A stretch of DNA of 64,000 nucleotides. It comes from Siphonodentalium dalli. Taxonomy: Eukaryota; Mollusca; Scaphopoda; Gadilida; Siphonodentaliidae. Both the position numbers and the translations under genes were made by a program. Position 1 is the stretch's first letter, and the number at the start of each line of letters is the position of its first letter. The notes under the pieces were generated by a model. It did no database searches. It was given only the letters and a program-made list of their open reading frames with translations, and was not told the origin of the DNA. Location of the stretch: assembly GCA_032622095.1 (NCBI GenBank), contig CP136067.1:120191030-120255029 (forward strand). The letters run 5' to 3'. Positions 46,503 through 59,151 of this stretch are shown here, piece by piece.

Positions 46503-46735
46503 AGATGTTAGGATTTATGCAATTGTTCAGGTTAAACTGAATGTTCTGATACCGTGAATATAGAACCATGGTTTGTGAATATATAGGTTATTGGGCCAGA
46601 GCACTGAGGTGCAAGGGGGGGTGCAAATGGAATTGTGCAAAACTTGTGTTTGGTCTGATTCTGATTCAGGGGGGGGGGGGTGCAGTTGGAATTTCACCAA
46701 GTTGGACACCCCCCCCCAACAGAGACCCTCTAACC
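46503..46735 (+). repeat. Direct repeat copy A with G-run and C-run
   Basis: Starts GATGTTAGGATTTATGCAA, passes GCACTGAGGTGCAAGGGGG, has a G-run before TGCAGTTGGAAT and a C-run before GAGACCCTCT. It is repeated at 47313-47552. The complementary G- and C-runs, about 30 bp apart, could pair. Confidence 0.8.
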
Positions 46736-46869
46736 ACGTCCCTGGCAATAGGACAAGACACCTTTCAAACAGACTTCGGTGAGAAAACTACCGTGTATAT
46801 TGACATATGGGCGAATCACCTTGTTCTGAATATAGGGCCAATAATGGGGAATTAGATAGGGAGCCAGGA

Positions 46870-47290
46870 GGGTTTTAATTACACTATCGCGCAAGGAAGG
46901 CTTGATGCTCTTGATTTGTTGGCGGTGATAGACCATTACGGAAAACCAATTTCTTAAGTTGCGCATTCCTGGCGTTTAGGGGCCAAATGGCCCCCAAAAA
47001 CCACAAAATGACTTAATTACACAATCGCGCAAGTCCACCATCTTTACATCGAATACTCTATTATGTTCACTGATCATAAAAACACAACTTAAGAACGGAA
47101 ATTTCCTGGCGTTTTCAAATAAGAAGTGGTCTTCTAAGGGGACCCAAAAATGTCAAAATTTCACTTTTAATTACACAATCGCTCAAGTCCACCATTTTTA
47201 CCCGGAATAGTTATGTTCACTGGTCATAAAAACACAACTTAAGAACGGAAATTTCCTGGCGTTTTCAAATAAGAAGAGGTCCATGGGTGG
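46870..47290 (+). repeat. 136-156-bp tandem repeat, three copies
   Basis: Copies share TTAATTACACWATCGCKCAAG (46876, 47012, 47168) and AACTTAAGAACGGAAATTTC with CCTGGCGTTT. They lie between the two larger direct repeats. Confidence 0.75.
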
Positions 47291-47312
47291 TACAAAAAAA
47301 CATATGTAGTTC

Positions 47313-47552
47313 TAGATGTTAGGATTTATGCAATGTTTCAGGTTAAAATATCTGAATGTTCTCATACCGAGAATATAGAACCATAGGTTATGAAGATATA
47401 GGATATTAGGCCCAAGCACTGAGGTGCAAGGGGGTGCAAATGGAATTATGCAAAACTTGTGTTCGGTCTGATTCTGACTCAAGGGGGGGGGGGTGCAGTT
47501 GGAATGTCACAATGTGGGCACCCCCCCCCTCCCCAACGGAAACCCTCTGGCC
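47313..47552 (+). repeat. Direct repeat copy B with G-run and C-run
   Basis: Close copy of 46503-46735, 811 bp downstream, with the same order of words and the same G-run/C-run pair. Confidence 0.8.
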
Positions 47553-48225
47553 TCTTCCGAGCTTCATTCCACGACACTGCGCGCGCTGATTCGCGCCGAA
47601 AATGTGTTTGTATCTGAGAGGAGTTCTTAATCTTATCGCAGTTTTTAACAATTTAGTACGGGGCCAGTCTAACAAAACTCAGACCGTGTTTCATTTCAAT
47701 CAACTTACGGTCTGAGGACTCTCGTGAGAAATCTAGCCAATACGCAGCGAGCGATGCCTTGATTGACCTATGAATATCTTCCTGCAAGTTCAATTAATAT
47801 TCACTTATTCATACAACCCACACCCGCGGCATTTGACTGCAATCTCATGCAGTTATCGTATAAACTATACGTTAGTGTCGCGTATCTTAACTGACCAAAC
47901 GTCGTATATATGTTCAAATTCAAAACTAACGTACGTTTATTCATAATTGGGAAATGTTCAGACAGAACAAGTATACATAACAGAATTGTATTTGCAAAGA
48001 TATTTTTAAAAAATACTAACCTACTTCTCCTAACCTATACGATATTACGTCACGTGCCAAATAAGGATAGTTACAACTTTACAGTAAATTCCAAGTCCGT
48101 ATTGTAAACAATGAGGTGACGCAACATGACCGCGGTACAGCTCAATATAGCATCTGAATTGCTAAACTTGTATTCTGCATGTACAGTGAAGCCATTAACA
48201 TTGAGAGCATTTTATTTCACGGAAA
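47553..48225. other. Non-coding stretch
   Basis: Nothing recognised. Confidence 0.5.
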
Positions 48226-48465
48226 TTGGGAAGTTAAGCCTCAGGAGTGGTTTATCTCACGCTGGGCCTATATCAGACTGGTACGGGGCGAATACCGCAC
48301 CAATAATATATGTGCCACCTTGGGGGTTTTCTTTCTAGTTTTTTATGACCTTTCTCATGGTACATCGGACACATTTCTATTTAACATCAAATATATACCC
48401 ACAGAGAATGAAGCGAATGAATTTAAGCCCCAGGAGTGGTTTATCTCACGCTGTGCCTTTTTAAT
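48226..48465 (+). repeat. Direct repeat, CAGGAGTGGTTTATCTCACG
   Basis: The 35-bp word AAGCCYCAGGAGTGG-TTTATCTCACGCTG occurs at 48236 and 48424, 188 bp apart. Confidence 0.6.
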
Positions 48466-50220
48466 AAATATATGTAAGTTTGTCATAGCTTTCGTACCAT
48501 TAGGTCATTAAGGTTTATTAGCGCGCGCACCGCGTGTATACTGTTCGGCAATTTCTTGATAGCCGTGGTCCCATCAGGGGGGGGGGGTCTGCAAAAAAAT
48601 TCCGTATATAGGGTCGGGGTGGGTGGGTCTTCCAGAGGCGGAAAAAATGGGTGCTTGTAAATTTTTTCCAAAATGGGTTTTTTTCAAACAATTTACAAGT
48701 ACTGACCATGTAATGTTGTTTGTAAGCATATTAGTACCATGCTTGTTGGTATAGAGCTATACAGGCAGCTAAAGTGACTCTTTAGCCTCAGATTTAGCAA
48801 CATTCTGGATTTCACAGTATCCCGGACCACTTCACAGTGGACCACCGTATTAACGTTCAGGAAACTTATGATCAACGGAAGAAATATTTAGTAACAAAAT
48901 TAATATATTACCCAGTTGTATTATCTGAATAAAAGTAATAAAACAAAAAAACTCTATCACAAATTGGATACTACATGGTGAATACTCAATGATGACTACT
49001 AGTAGATATCATTAACCTGATTGTTGCATAACATGAAATTGAAAAGGGTATCTCATAAATTTATAATGTCTGAAATACTGTCTTGTTCTGGCATGTAGTC
49101 AAATTCATTCCTCCTGGTTATTTCTCATCTTGAATGATTGCAAGTAATGTTAATTTGCAACAATTATCCAAACAAAACTGAATTGGTTATGATGAATGAC
49201 ATTACTGTTTACTGCTCAGACAATCCCAAATGAAGGTGACGCTATTCTCATTGAATTTCTTAACTTCATCTGGGAGCTTTACTGCTCAACAAGACGAAAC
49301 TAAATACTAATTGTATACTCTTATCACTTACAAATAGATGAACTGAAATAATGTGATGCATTCAGATGCATTGAGAAATGACATTCAATTCTTCATTCTG
49401 GTCTATCACCATACCAAACCACATCAAAATTTGACAACCGACACTTTAACTTATATTGCAAAAACTTTGTATGGACCGAATTTCATAAAGTCGAACAGGG
49501 CCCATAACTCTGGTAGGCATTGGTGGTCACAACCCGCGATATTATGCATATTCGTCACCCATTTCTGGTCCGTCACCATGTCATAGGGCATCAAATATGA
49601 CATCTGACTCTTGAGTTAAAATTCAAAATGTTTGTACGGACAGACGGCTCGAGACGTCAACTATATACCCGCCGACTAATATCGGGCAGTATAATAACCA
49701 TATATCTATGTGTATACATAACCAAAAACAATTCCCCTCCCCACTCCATCCCGTTGGATAAGACTAAAGAGTTCTTTGATCATGCACATATAATTGTGGA
49801 ACCCCTGACCTATTTACCACTATTTACACTGGCTAGTGTTCTCTGTCAGACACAACACACTCGATATATTAAGGCTATAATGGGGTCTAGGGCAATTTGT
49901 GACATATAGTGTACCTACACAGTGCTTAATTAATATTGTTGTTAGATACTGAAAACACCAGGAAACACATGGAAATACAGTATATTTTTCTGATCTGTGT
50001 TTAACAATTAGTAAGGCAGTTAACACAGTTATTGAAGAACGGCTAAAAAAACCTCTGAAATTTTGATGAAAAACATGAGAAACGGGGGTTGGGTCCCCAA
50101 AATTTTGGAGGAAAAAAATATTTTTTTTGCAAAAATGGGGTGGTGGGTCCCTCGAGGTCGGAAAAAAACTTTTTGGGCCCTATATGTGCAATTATTTTCC
50201 AGACCCCCCCCTGGTCCCAT
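48466..50220. other. Non-coding; two related G-rich repeat fragments
   Basis: 48560-48700 and 50060-50220 both hold GGGTGGTGGGTC/GGGTGGGTGGGTC followed by an aGGTCGGAAAAAA-like word and a C- or G-run. They look like parts of one dispersed repeat. No gene is seen in the rest. Confidence 0.5.
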
Positions 50221-50682
50221 GGTTATTTTATTTATAGATAATTGTTTTTTCCGGTTTAAAAGTCGAACTGCGCGACCAGGAGGTCGAGTCCGGTAAAAGG
50301 TGTAGTTGGGAATTTCAATTTCGTTTATTGTCCTTTACATTATTATGCCAATAATGTTGATTTTTGGTTTGTGACAAGCTATGTCAATTACCAATAAAAG
50401 AAATTTAAAAGATAATTTGTAAGTCTTATATTTCAACTTTTATAGATATTTTTCGTTCTGCAGCCCACAGATGGTTGTGTTCGGAGACGGCCGAGTCGGC
50501 CGCCGGTTCGTTAATTAGGTGCTGGTTGTTATTGTTATTTTAACGGAATTCTGAGTTGGTCATTCGCGAAACCAATATATTTTATATTCTATAATTACAA
50601 TCATGGGTATATAATATATGATCTTGAGCGCGTTACCATTTCTGACTATGTTTTTATTGTTATGTTAGGTCGACTGTTTATA
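50221..50682. other. Non-coding; probable LINE 3' UTR (minus strand)
   Basis: No gene. As it follows the LINE C-terminus on the minus strand it may be that element's 3' UTR. Confidence 0.4.
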
Positions 50683-51060
50683 TTATTGCGGGTTGATATA
50701 TTTCAATCTCAGATCTCTCAACAGCGGGCATATAAGAAAGGTGTGGTATTCATCCCCTTGCGCCTCCATGCATAAGGTGCATTTCCTATCGGAATACGGG
50801 GTATTAACCATGAAACAGTTTCCACTGGCAATTTATGGTTTCTAGTTCTGAATCTTATAGGAGGGTCAATAAGGCGCTGTTGTCATCTGAGGATATATAT
50901 TTCGGCCAAACAATGTTCGGTTTTATAGATGTATAATTTGTTTGATGTATTCAAAGACGAATACCATTCTATTCGGTTACGTATGCATCCACGAGTTTCT
51001 GTTTTACAGCCCAACGAAATATTTTGACACTACTCACTGATTTATCCAGAACAAAATTAT
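50683..51060 (-). pseudogene. LINE C-terminal fragment
   Basis: On the minus strand: KIFRWAVKQKLVDAYVTE, LNTSNKLYIYKT, then RFRTRNHKLPVETVSW, and after a one-base shift CTLCMEAQGDEYHTFLICPL and a stop (TAA, 50683-50685). FRTxNHKLPIET...CxLC...GDExH...CP is the usual C-terminal end of one large molluscan LINE group. One frameshift and several stops. The RT itself is not present upstream. The pair of cysteines, the His and the last Cys of the knuckle are kept. Confidence 0.78.
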
Positions 51061-51234
51061 ATTGGACCCATTGATAAGATAATTTAGTGGGTGGAATGAG
51101 ATATCGACTTTCAAAACTGAAAGTTTTAACACTCTTGAACTTTTGTTAGGCAAACAAATCTTCTAATAAAAGGTCAGCCGACCACAGTGTCCCCCGACAA
51201 CGTGGCAAGTCGATGCCGCTTTGTTAAAGAAATT

Positions 51235-51530
51235 TAAAGTCAAAAAGGGTTAATAAGCCCGTAAAAAAATAATTTTTCCTTCATCTATATGCATGTTACA
51301 CATCTTCAATATATGGGCAACAATATTCTGAAGTTTCAAATCTCTAGGATGAAAACTATAGGAGGAGTTGATTACACCATGAAGGTACCCTCATACTGAA
51401 AATTATAAAAAATGTTGAAATTTTCTAAGTCGAAAAGGGTTAATAACTCCGTTAAAAAATAATTTGTCCGTCATCAACATACATGCTGCACATCGTCAAT
51501 ATTCTGAAGTCTCAAATTATCTGTTAACAA
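51235..51530 (+). repeat. 191-bp tandem duplication
   Basis: Copies share AAAAGGGTTAATAASYCCGT, AAAAAATAATTTKTCCKTCAT and ATTCTGAAGTYTCAAAT. Confidence 0.7.
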
Positions 51531-53194
51531 AAGATATCAAACTCAATACATGACAAAGATGACTCAGTGAAGTTTATAAAGTGAACATAAAAATATTAAG
51601 GTAAAAATCTTTTTAAGCATTACTTCACTCATCTGATCATCACTAAACTTCATATTTATCTTGATATTGATCTATCAGATGAGAGCTATCAAATATTTTT
51701 TTAATTTTATAGGAAAAAATGGTCGCCAGCGGCCATATTGCATTTACGTTATATGTTATCGCGTCATGTCGATATCTAGTATTAGTTAGAAATTTCACCT
51801 TTCCAGATTCATAATTGCTCCATTGACTGTAACAGATGGAATTATTCCCCTCTTCGGATAGAGTGTCACTGAAACTTTATTTTGTCAGACTGTCTGTATA
51901 GTCACTGATTATATATGGCAATAATCTGTAATAAGATGTAGCACTATTTTATTTTATATTTACATGCAGTGCTGTTTTTATACAACAATTATAATCCCCC
52001 CTAGATCATAATGTGATCGACCATACATCGCGCGAGGACCTGGTTGAATTAAGGGGGGTTTTATGGATAACTTCTGTCCTCAAGCTAGATTATACTTATG
52101 ACATTTAATGGCATGTTTCTAACGTGGAGGGTTAGATATGCTTGAGACACCACCACTCTTCAATTCACACCAAGTTATCAGCTGTCATATTCGGATATTA
52201 GAACCCATAGCCATGATATATGGTTTATTTTGTGTATACTAGTAATATTGTTATTTTCAGTACCTTTATATACCAGTACTGTGTATAACAATGCATATAA
52301 ATTAATCCATGTATACATGTATATTGATTCAACGGATTCAGTGGTTTTGTCCATAAGTCTATCACATATGCGGGGAAAACATGGCCACAAGCAGTACACC
52401 CTGTTAAATTTCGAATTTGAATCAATTGGCGCACCCTGCAGCCAGCTTTTATTGGAGAACTTTTTCTCACGTGGATAGTTTGGGTCACCGCTAGATGTGA
52501 GCCATGTTTTGTTCTCAAGCTGTTCTTGTGAAGACATCACTGCCAGCGGTGATCTGGAATTTTACTATTTTTATGGCTAAATAATTTGGTTGATCCTACA
52601 GACGACACCCCTTGTCCGATCGTCACCAGATTCCACAATGATCTTCTGGATAACCAGGGTGAGAGTAATCTAATTTTCCCGAATTTCGTTAAAAAACATT
52701 ACCACAGGCAGCAATTTGGTATCTTACTGTTTGATCCTCTTTTGCGTGACTGAATTGTTTAGCAACTGTACAGTCATATCCCTCATCTGATAGTCACCAC
52801 ACTTTATATTGATCTTCGGGCTGACAACTAGATGGGAGCTATCGAATGCTTTGAATTTTTTTGGAAAACATTGTCGCCAGCAGTCATCTTCTATTTTGGT
52901 TTTTATATACATGTATATCTCTTCATTCGGATAGTCAGTATTACGTAGGTACTTCAACTTTCCGCATTCCTGTCATCATTTGAAATATAAAAATTTACCT
53001 GATACCATGCACCCTTCAAAATTTGTTTCGTCGTATCTATTTTAATGACCCGTATGGTAATATTGATACAGATATATTTGTCAAACATTTCTTTGTACAA
53101 TATACAGGTATTTAGTTTGTAACTAAATCTAGAAATATATAATAGTAGCTGGTGGACCCTACTTCGTCCGGGATGTTCCCCTCTGATTTTCGGA
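51531..53194. other. Non-coding; scattered GTCGCCAGCGGCCAT repeats
   Basis: The block at 51640-51745 (GATGAGAGCTATCAAAT ... GGTCGCCAGCGGCCATATT) recurs in diverged form at 52805-52890 and in part at 52540. It is related in style to the 19.4-kb repeats. No gene: the 120-codon minus-strand frame at 52178 has no motif. Confidence 0.5.
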
Positions 53195-53530
53195 GAATTG
53201 CGCGATTTAACCTTGAATTGACCATTTTAAAGGTGAACGTCATGTCGGGTCACGATTTGACCCGTCCAAAACACTCCCCGGACAAAAGTCACGACAAAAA
53301 TACCCGTCGAAATCCGCCCGGCTTTACCCGATTTGACCTTGAATTGACAATTTTGAATGTCAAGATCAGGTCAGGGTCATAATTTGACCCACCCGAAACA
53401 CTCCTGTGACAAAAGTAACAGTAGGTATTATATTTCGTTGAAATACTTCCGTTTTACCAGATTTGACCTTGAATTGATCTTTTTGAATGTCAAAGTCAGG
53501 TCGGGATCAAGATTTGACCCGTCAAAATAG
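53195..53530 (+). repeat. 128-bp tandem repeat, three copies
   Basis: GATTTRACCTTGAATTGAYC occurs at about 53203, 53331 and 53459, each followed by GTCAGGTCGGG-like and ATTTGACCCGTC words. The third unit runs into degenerate sequence to about 53700. Confidence 0.82.
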
Positions 53531-54095
53531 TCCAGAAATATGCCTACATCAGCACGTTCGAGAACATGGTCCCACGTGAAATTGGACCCGTCCATAGTGC
53601 TCCCGGGATCGAAGTAGTCCTACACACAATTTTTTAGTCGGATCGGTCAAGGTCCAGAAACATGCCTATGAGCGAGGTCAAGTTGACACGTTAAATACCA
53701 AATCCGAGTCGGATCAGTCGAGCAGTGTTAGAGTCTATAACACATACACACATGCATTCATGCATACACACATACATACAGACAGGTGTTCCAAAATGTA
53801 TAATCGATAGCTACAACAATTCTATGGTAGATAGTTCACGGCCGACCTGATGCATGCATCTTAGTTTTCTTGTAATAAGATGGCCTTGGGTGAGCCGTGC
53901 ACATATTGTGTATATGTAATTTATGAGTTTAGGGCTTAGTTTAAGAGTGTGTGAAAATGGATACTACCCGAGGGATGTTCAATACCATGGAGTGTATATG
54001 GTTCAAATTCAGATGATCGGGTAGTATGTTTGGCGGATGAGGTTACAGGGACTACTGATTCGTATAGATTGACGTTGAACGTGTTATATGTATAC
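53531..54095. other. Non-coding; likely LINE 3' UTR plus repeat decay
   Basis: Degenerate repeat remnants and a (CATA)n-like patch at 53745-53790, then sequence that would be the 3' UTR of the following minus-strand LINE piece. No gene. Confidence 0.45.
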
Positions 54096-54541
54096 TTAAC
54101 GGGGTACGTTCTTGGGGCAGTCTGGACATCCTCGATTCTTGCATTTGATATCGTTAGAATATGCGCTTATTGTTTTCTCTGTGATGTGTTTTTTGAATAC
54201 GTGCCTACTTTGATTTTTAGTCATAGTGTTATCTAAGTTGTTCCATGAGGTTGGGAATGCATGAAATGGTAGCTGTTCAGAAAAGGAAGTTCTCGGGGTT
54301 TTGAGAAATAATGGGCGCTGTTGTCTAGTATCCGGTCCGGCAATACGTTTAGTGAACATTTGGGAAAAGGATTCAGGCAGGCGGTTGTAATACCAGTCAT
54401 GCATGAATAGGGTAGTATGGACTTTGTGGAGGTCGTATACTTTCAAGATATTCTCTTTTTTAAACAAAGGTTCGGTGTGGCTCCTGTATTTTGTATTACA
54501 CACAATTCGTATTGCTCTTTTTTGTAGTAAAAAAACTCGTT
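54096..54541 (-). pseudogene. LINE C-terminal fragment, minus strand
   Basis: Reading begins at FLLQKRAIRIVCNTKYRSHT near 54541 and runs on through PLFKKENILKVYDLHKVHTT, LFMHDWYYNRLPESF, RTSFSEQLPFHAFPTSWNNL to a stop at 54096. QKRAIRIVCN...HTEPLF...NILK is a standard post-RT region of CR1/L2-type LINEs. About 145 codons without internal stops. The RT is missing because the copy is 5'-truncated. Confidence 0.88.
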
Positions 54542-54586
54542 TTACCCCGGGTTAAGGGTTCGAAAACTGAAAAATTATGTTTCATA

Positions 54587-54756
54587 GTACTCGAACATTC
54601 TTTGTGATTGGAGATATTTGTAAATACAAAGAACACGTACTATTTGTGATTTATGTTTGTAATCGTAGGTTCATAGTATTGGCGGAATGATAAATTGTTA
54701 TTTCATACAAACAATTGTAGATTCTTACAAAGAAAAAGTTTCATAGTATTGACCCC
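54587..54756. repeat. Dispersed 171-bp repeat, copy 2
   Basis: Near-identical to 44266-44436. It too lies at the upstream edge of a minus-strand LINE fragment, separated by about 45 bp. Confidence 0.85.
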
Positions 54757-54924
54757 AGATTGTTGTAATCTCTTGCAAGTGTTGTAAGAGATATCTGTAT
54801 TGAGTAATCTGCGTTTCAACAGGCTGTGTGTCGTTAAAAGCCAATATTTCAAGGGTTCTGGCAGTCACATATCGTAAAGTACAGGAATTAAATAGTTAGT
54901 CCCTAAGCGGGTGTTTGATTCCCA
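54757..54924. other. Short spacer, nothing recognised
   Basis: On the minus strand LPEPLKYWLLTTHSLLKRR can be read, but it has no recognisable family. Confidence 0.35.
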
Positions 54925-56725
54925 TGTTTTTAATGTAAGGATGGATAACTACGATCTTTGAACGAGACTTTCCATGTGTTTCCATTTTCAATGAGTAAAT
55001 TATTCACTGCGCGTGTATGCAGTAGTTAGGACATTATTCGTATCTCACATGAGTGAATTTTTTAAAACAATGTTCGAGTTGTTTTGTAACATGTCTTATA
55101 TAATGATGCACCAGTATGGTATTGTGTGCAAAATTATATCATTTATCAGTGGCATTGAGCAGGTGCTTCTTGGTTAAATTAGCACGTAGGTCATTGAGTG
55201 TCAATGTCTGCAGGGCCGCCGATAATTCGTTCGGCTTATAGCCTGTTTTTTTTTTTAGCTTTTGTTGAAACCCGGAACAACGGTTCATAAATTCCGTGTC
55301 AGTAAATGAGTTACGTGGGTATCGAGTGATTCAATACTTAAGTAGTACACATTCGGTAAGAATGAGAGTCAGTATATATACACGTTTCCTATTGGAAAAG
55401 AGTTGCATACTTAGATATTATACATCTAATATGTAGGCAGGCATCCGAATTCAGCGATTTCATGGTGTCATACCGTGTAGAAAGCATGATTAAATAGTTA
55501 AGTGGTTCCCATGTAGGGGAGTTTTTAATGTAAGGATGGATAACTACGAACATCACGTCCGATCTTTGAACGAGACTTTCCATGTGTTTCCATTTTCAAT
55601 GAGTAAATTATTCACTGCGCGTGTGTGCATATAGTTAGGACATTACTCGTATCTCACATGAGTGAATTTTTAAAACAATGTTCGAGTTGTTTTGTAACAC
55701 GTCTTATATTATGATGCACCAGTATGGTATTGTGTGCAAAATTATATGATTTATCAGTGGCATTGAGCAGGTGCTTCTTTGTTAAATTAGCACGTCGGTC
55801 ATTGAGTGTCAATGTCTGCAGGGCCGCCGATAATTCTTTCGGGTCATAGCCTGTTTATCAGCTTTTGTTGAAACCCGGAACAACGGTTCATAAATTCCGT
55901 TTCAGTAAATGAGTTACGTGATTATCGAGTGATTCAATACTTAAGTAGTACACATTCGGTAATAATGAGAGTCAGTATATATACACGTTTCCTATTGGAA
56001 AAGAGTTGCATACTTAGATATTATACATCTAATATGTAGGCAAGCATCCGAATTCAGGGATGTCATGGTGTAATACCGTGTAGAAAGCATGATTAAATAG
56101 TTAAGTCGTTCCCATGTAGGGGAGTTTTTAATGTAAGGATGGATAGCTACGAACATCACGTCCGATCTTTGAACGAGACTTTCCGTGTGTTTACATTTTC
56201 AATGAGTAAATTATTCACTGCGCGTGTATGCATATAGTTAGGACATTATTCGTATCTCACATGAGTGAATTTTTAAAACAATGTTCGAGTTGTTTTGTAA
56301 CACGTCTTATATTATGATGCACCAGTATGGTATTGTGTGCAAAATTATATGATTTATCAGTGGCATTGAGCAGGTGCTTCTTGGTTAAATTAGCACGTCG
56401 GTCATTGAGTGTCAATGCCTGCAGGGCCGCCGATAATTCTTTCGGGTTATAGCCTGTTTTTTAAGCTTTTGTTGAAACCCGGAACAGCGGTTCATAAATT
56501 CCGTTTCAGTAAATGAGTTACGTGGGTATCGAGTGATTCAATACTTAAGTAGTACACATTCGGTAAGAATGAGAGTCAGTATATATACACGTTTCCTATT
56601 GGAAAAGAGTTGCATACTTAGATATTATACATCTAATATGTATAGGCAGGCATCCGAATTCAGCGATTTCATGGTGTCATACCGTGTAGAAAGCATGATT
56701 AAATAGTTAAGTGGTTCCCATGTAG
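54925..56725 (-). repeat. 600-bp tandem triplication, possibly retroelement-derived
   Basis: Units begin near 54925, 55521 and 56124 with TTTTTAATGTAAGGATGGAT and are highly similar. On the minus strand each unit can be read as EFMNRCSGFQQKLK, then GYNPKELSAALQTLTLNDRR, ANLTKKHLLNATDKSYNFAH and RRVTKQLEHCFKN. This resembles the region after the RT in Penelope-like or related elements (xxRGYxxxELxxAL...DRxxLL...). Unit 1 has a stop at DK-stop, while units 2 and 3 read DKSYNF. The family guess is weak; the triplication is certain. Confidence 0.85.
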
Positions 56726-58370
56726 GGGAGTTTTACATCTAATATGTAGACAGGCATCCATGTTCAGGGATGTCATGGTGTCATACCGTGTAGAAAGCAT
56801 GTTTAAATAGTTAAGTGGTTCACATTAGGTAAGAATGAGATTTTTATATAAAATTGGATGAATACCACTTTAATGAGTATTCTGAGCCCGGAATTTATAG
56901 ATTCCATCGTGCTGCTTATATTATTAGAGCAGTCGGTCGTGTTACGCTCAAGTTTTGCACTTTGAGTCAAATGAGTTAGTAATGTGACAGTCATAGTTTA
57001 AACCAGCATAGTTTATGCCTATTTGTTGCCTTTTAGATGCAGAATTATTCTGTATTTGCATATTATATGCAACCTAGAATGGCTTGACCTGTCTTTACAA
57101 CAGCGCTTACTAGGGCCGACACGTTGAGTGTGAAGTATATAAGTTTTCCTATATGCTATCTACCCAGAACACATGTGGTCTGGAAGGAACTGGTTTAGTC
57201 TAGTTCAAACTGTTCCATGATAGAATCAGCATGTGGTGGAAATTGTGCCCTCTGTAACTTTAAAGGCACGTGAGGCCTTAGTTGTCGAAAATATTCATAT
57301 TTGTTCCAATCACCGTAAACAGAAAAACATTAACACGCATACAGTTTTGTTCATATATACCATGACCATCGCGTAAACAGCATGTTATCATAAAGATTTA
57401 CTATATTTTACCTAAGCACGAGCCTGATTGTGTTACAGAAGACAGCACAATGCGCTGGCTAATCACACACAAATGGCATAAACGCTCTTTATTCGTTCCA
57501 TATCAGGAATTCACCAACAAAGAACGCTCTTTATGTTTACCATCATAATATAAACAAACACCAGAAAAGTTACTTTTTATGCTTTTGTTTACATAACAAT
57601 GGTCAAATATATGACAATAACATACTGTTTATGCGATATTTATTATATGTATACGGACAAAGTCTGTCTACATTTTGTTGTTCTTTCTGTTTGTGGCGGT
57701 TTTTGACGGGTGGAAATATTTTCACAGGATACCCACCGCCAAGGCCAACCGTACCTTTAATGACGGGAAATTGATATCCCTACTCTATTGGAGTTGGTGA
57801 TTAATGACGTGTCGATGTTTTGACACACCAATCATATACATTTCCAGATAAATTTGTGTATAGTACGCCATATTTGATGGCATCTGGTATTACATGTATA
57901 TGTTAATTCCAAAATAGCGTGTAAGAGCATAGAACACACCGCTCTCCGTGGATATATGGTTTGAGATAATGGTGCATTCCAGTTGGCTCGCATGTGTATA
58001 TAATAATCAAGCAAAACAGAGCATAATATCAAATAATATTAGTGGGCTCTATATGTGTCTTACAGATAAGTTGAGCGTGTTACCCAATGAATTTCTCAAA
58101 TAAATGGATGAATTCAAATTGAATATCAGTGGGCCCTCGTTTAAATACAAAGCACACGCATTGCTAGTTGGATATGTTTGCCAGTTTGATAGCTAGAGTA
58201 GACCTATTTAGCAGGTCACTTGAGTTTGGGATTTTTCAGGTTTGTGGATGAAGAGTTTATACTTCGAGACAATAATGTCTCAGTACATTAACATGTACAA
58301 TTGGTTTTAACACTATTTATCGTGTGTAATCATGGGAAGATTTCAATCTTCTAATTGCTATGAATTTATT
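56726..58370. other. Partial repeat unit, then non-coding DNA
   Basis: 56726-56830 repeats the unit's end (ACATCTAATATGTAGACAGG, CATACCGTGTAGAAAGCATG). After that, nothing coding is seen. ACGCTCTTTAT occurs at 57480 and 57532 and again twice near 60.5 kb. Confidence 0.55.
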
Positions 58371-58375
58371 CATTT

Positions 58376-58460
58376 AGTTTTTATATAAAATTGGATAAAT
58401 ACCAACATCCCTTTTTTTTATATAAAATTGGATAAATACCAACATTTTTTATATAAAATT
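58376..58460 (+). repeat. Short tandem repeat, TTTTTATATAAAATTGGATA
   Basis: Two and a half units of about 38 bp. The same word is at 56849, so it is also dispersed. Confidence 0.7.
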
Positions 58461-58859
58461 TTGACACCAATTTTCATGACAGATACTGTTTGTTGGATGA
58501 TGTTCATACTAGCCTGTTTTTGTGAACATAGTTGATTGTTTAGAGCATCAACACTTCCATTATTGGAGATTCCTGAAAGTTTGCGAAAACTCTGTGCCAA
58601 TGCAGTCTCTTATATATCCGAGTCTCACATAGGGAGCCTCGTATTTGGCCTAACAATATTTACCTTTACCTTGAAAGCCAGTGCATTATCGTGCACTTGC
58701 ATATATAAGAGAATGCACTGGCACGGGATCTTTAATGCTACACCAGCGCAGTTCCCGCATTGAAAGGGTTAATTCGTCCTCACGATTGCAAACATATTTC
58801 CTAATATTACAGATCCACGGTTTGGGTTTGACACCAATTAATGTTTTGTGAAACTTTCA
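58461..58859. other. Non-coding; small hairpin and SINE-like word
   Basis: GCCAGTGCATT and AATGCACTGGC (about 58678 and 58713) form a hairpin. GGCACGGGATCTTTAATGC follows and recalls the GGGATCTTTTACGTGC word of some SINEs. Only suggestive. Confidence 0.4.
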
Positions 58860-59151
58860 GGGCCATTTATCCAAATAATACATGCTAAATTGCGCTCAGG
58901 CTGTAGTGATCTGAATGCCCATAAGTATGAAAGGTTTCATTGATGATCCAAGCTGTAGTTATGGTTGTGCTTATGAGGACCCTGAGCACTACATAGTCTT
59001 TTGCCCATTATATTATAGACAACGTGAGTCCTTAGTATCAACATTGAAAGACTTGTGAAATTTGTATTAAAGATTTTCTTAGTGGAGCATCCCATGCAGC
59101 AATATGTAATGCACTTCATATTTACGTTGAATCTTCTGAGAGACTGTGATT
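58860..59151 (+). pseudogene. LINE C-terminal knuckle fragment
   Basis: AKLRSGCSDLNAHKYERFH, a frame break, then CSYGCAYEDPEHYIVFCPLY and FLSGASHAAICNALHIYVES. These align with CRLRNRCSDLNGDKL, CNCGYKVEDADHFLFTCPFY and LLCGSPLISY of the open element at 31 kb. Two frame changes. Only the extreme C-terminus survives. Confidence 0.82.
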
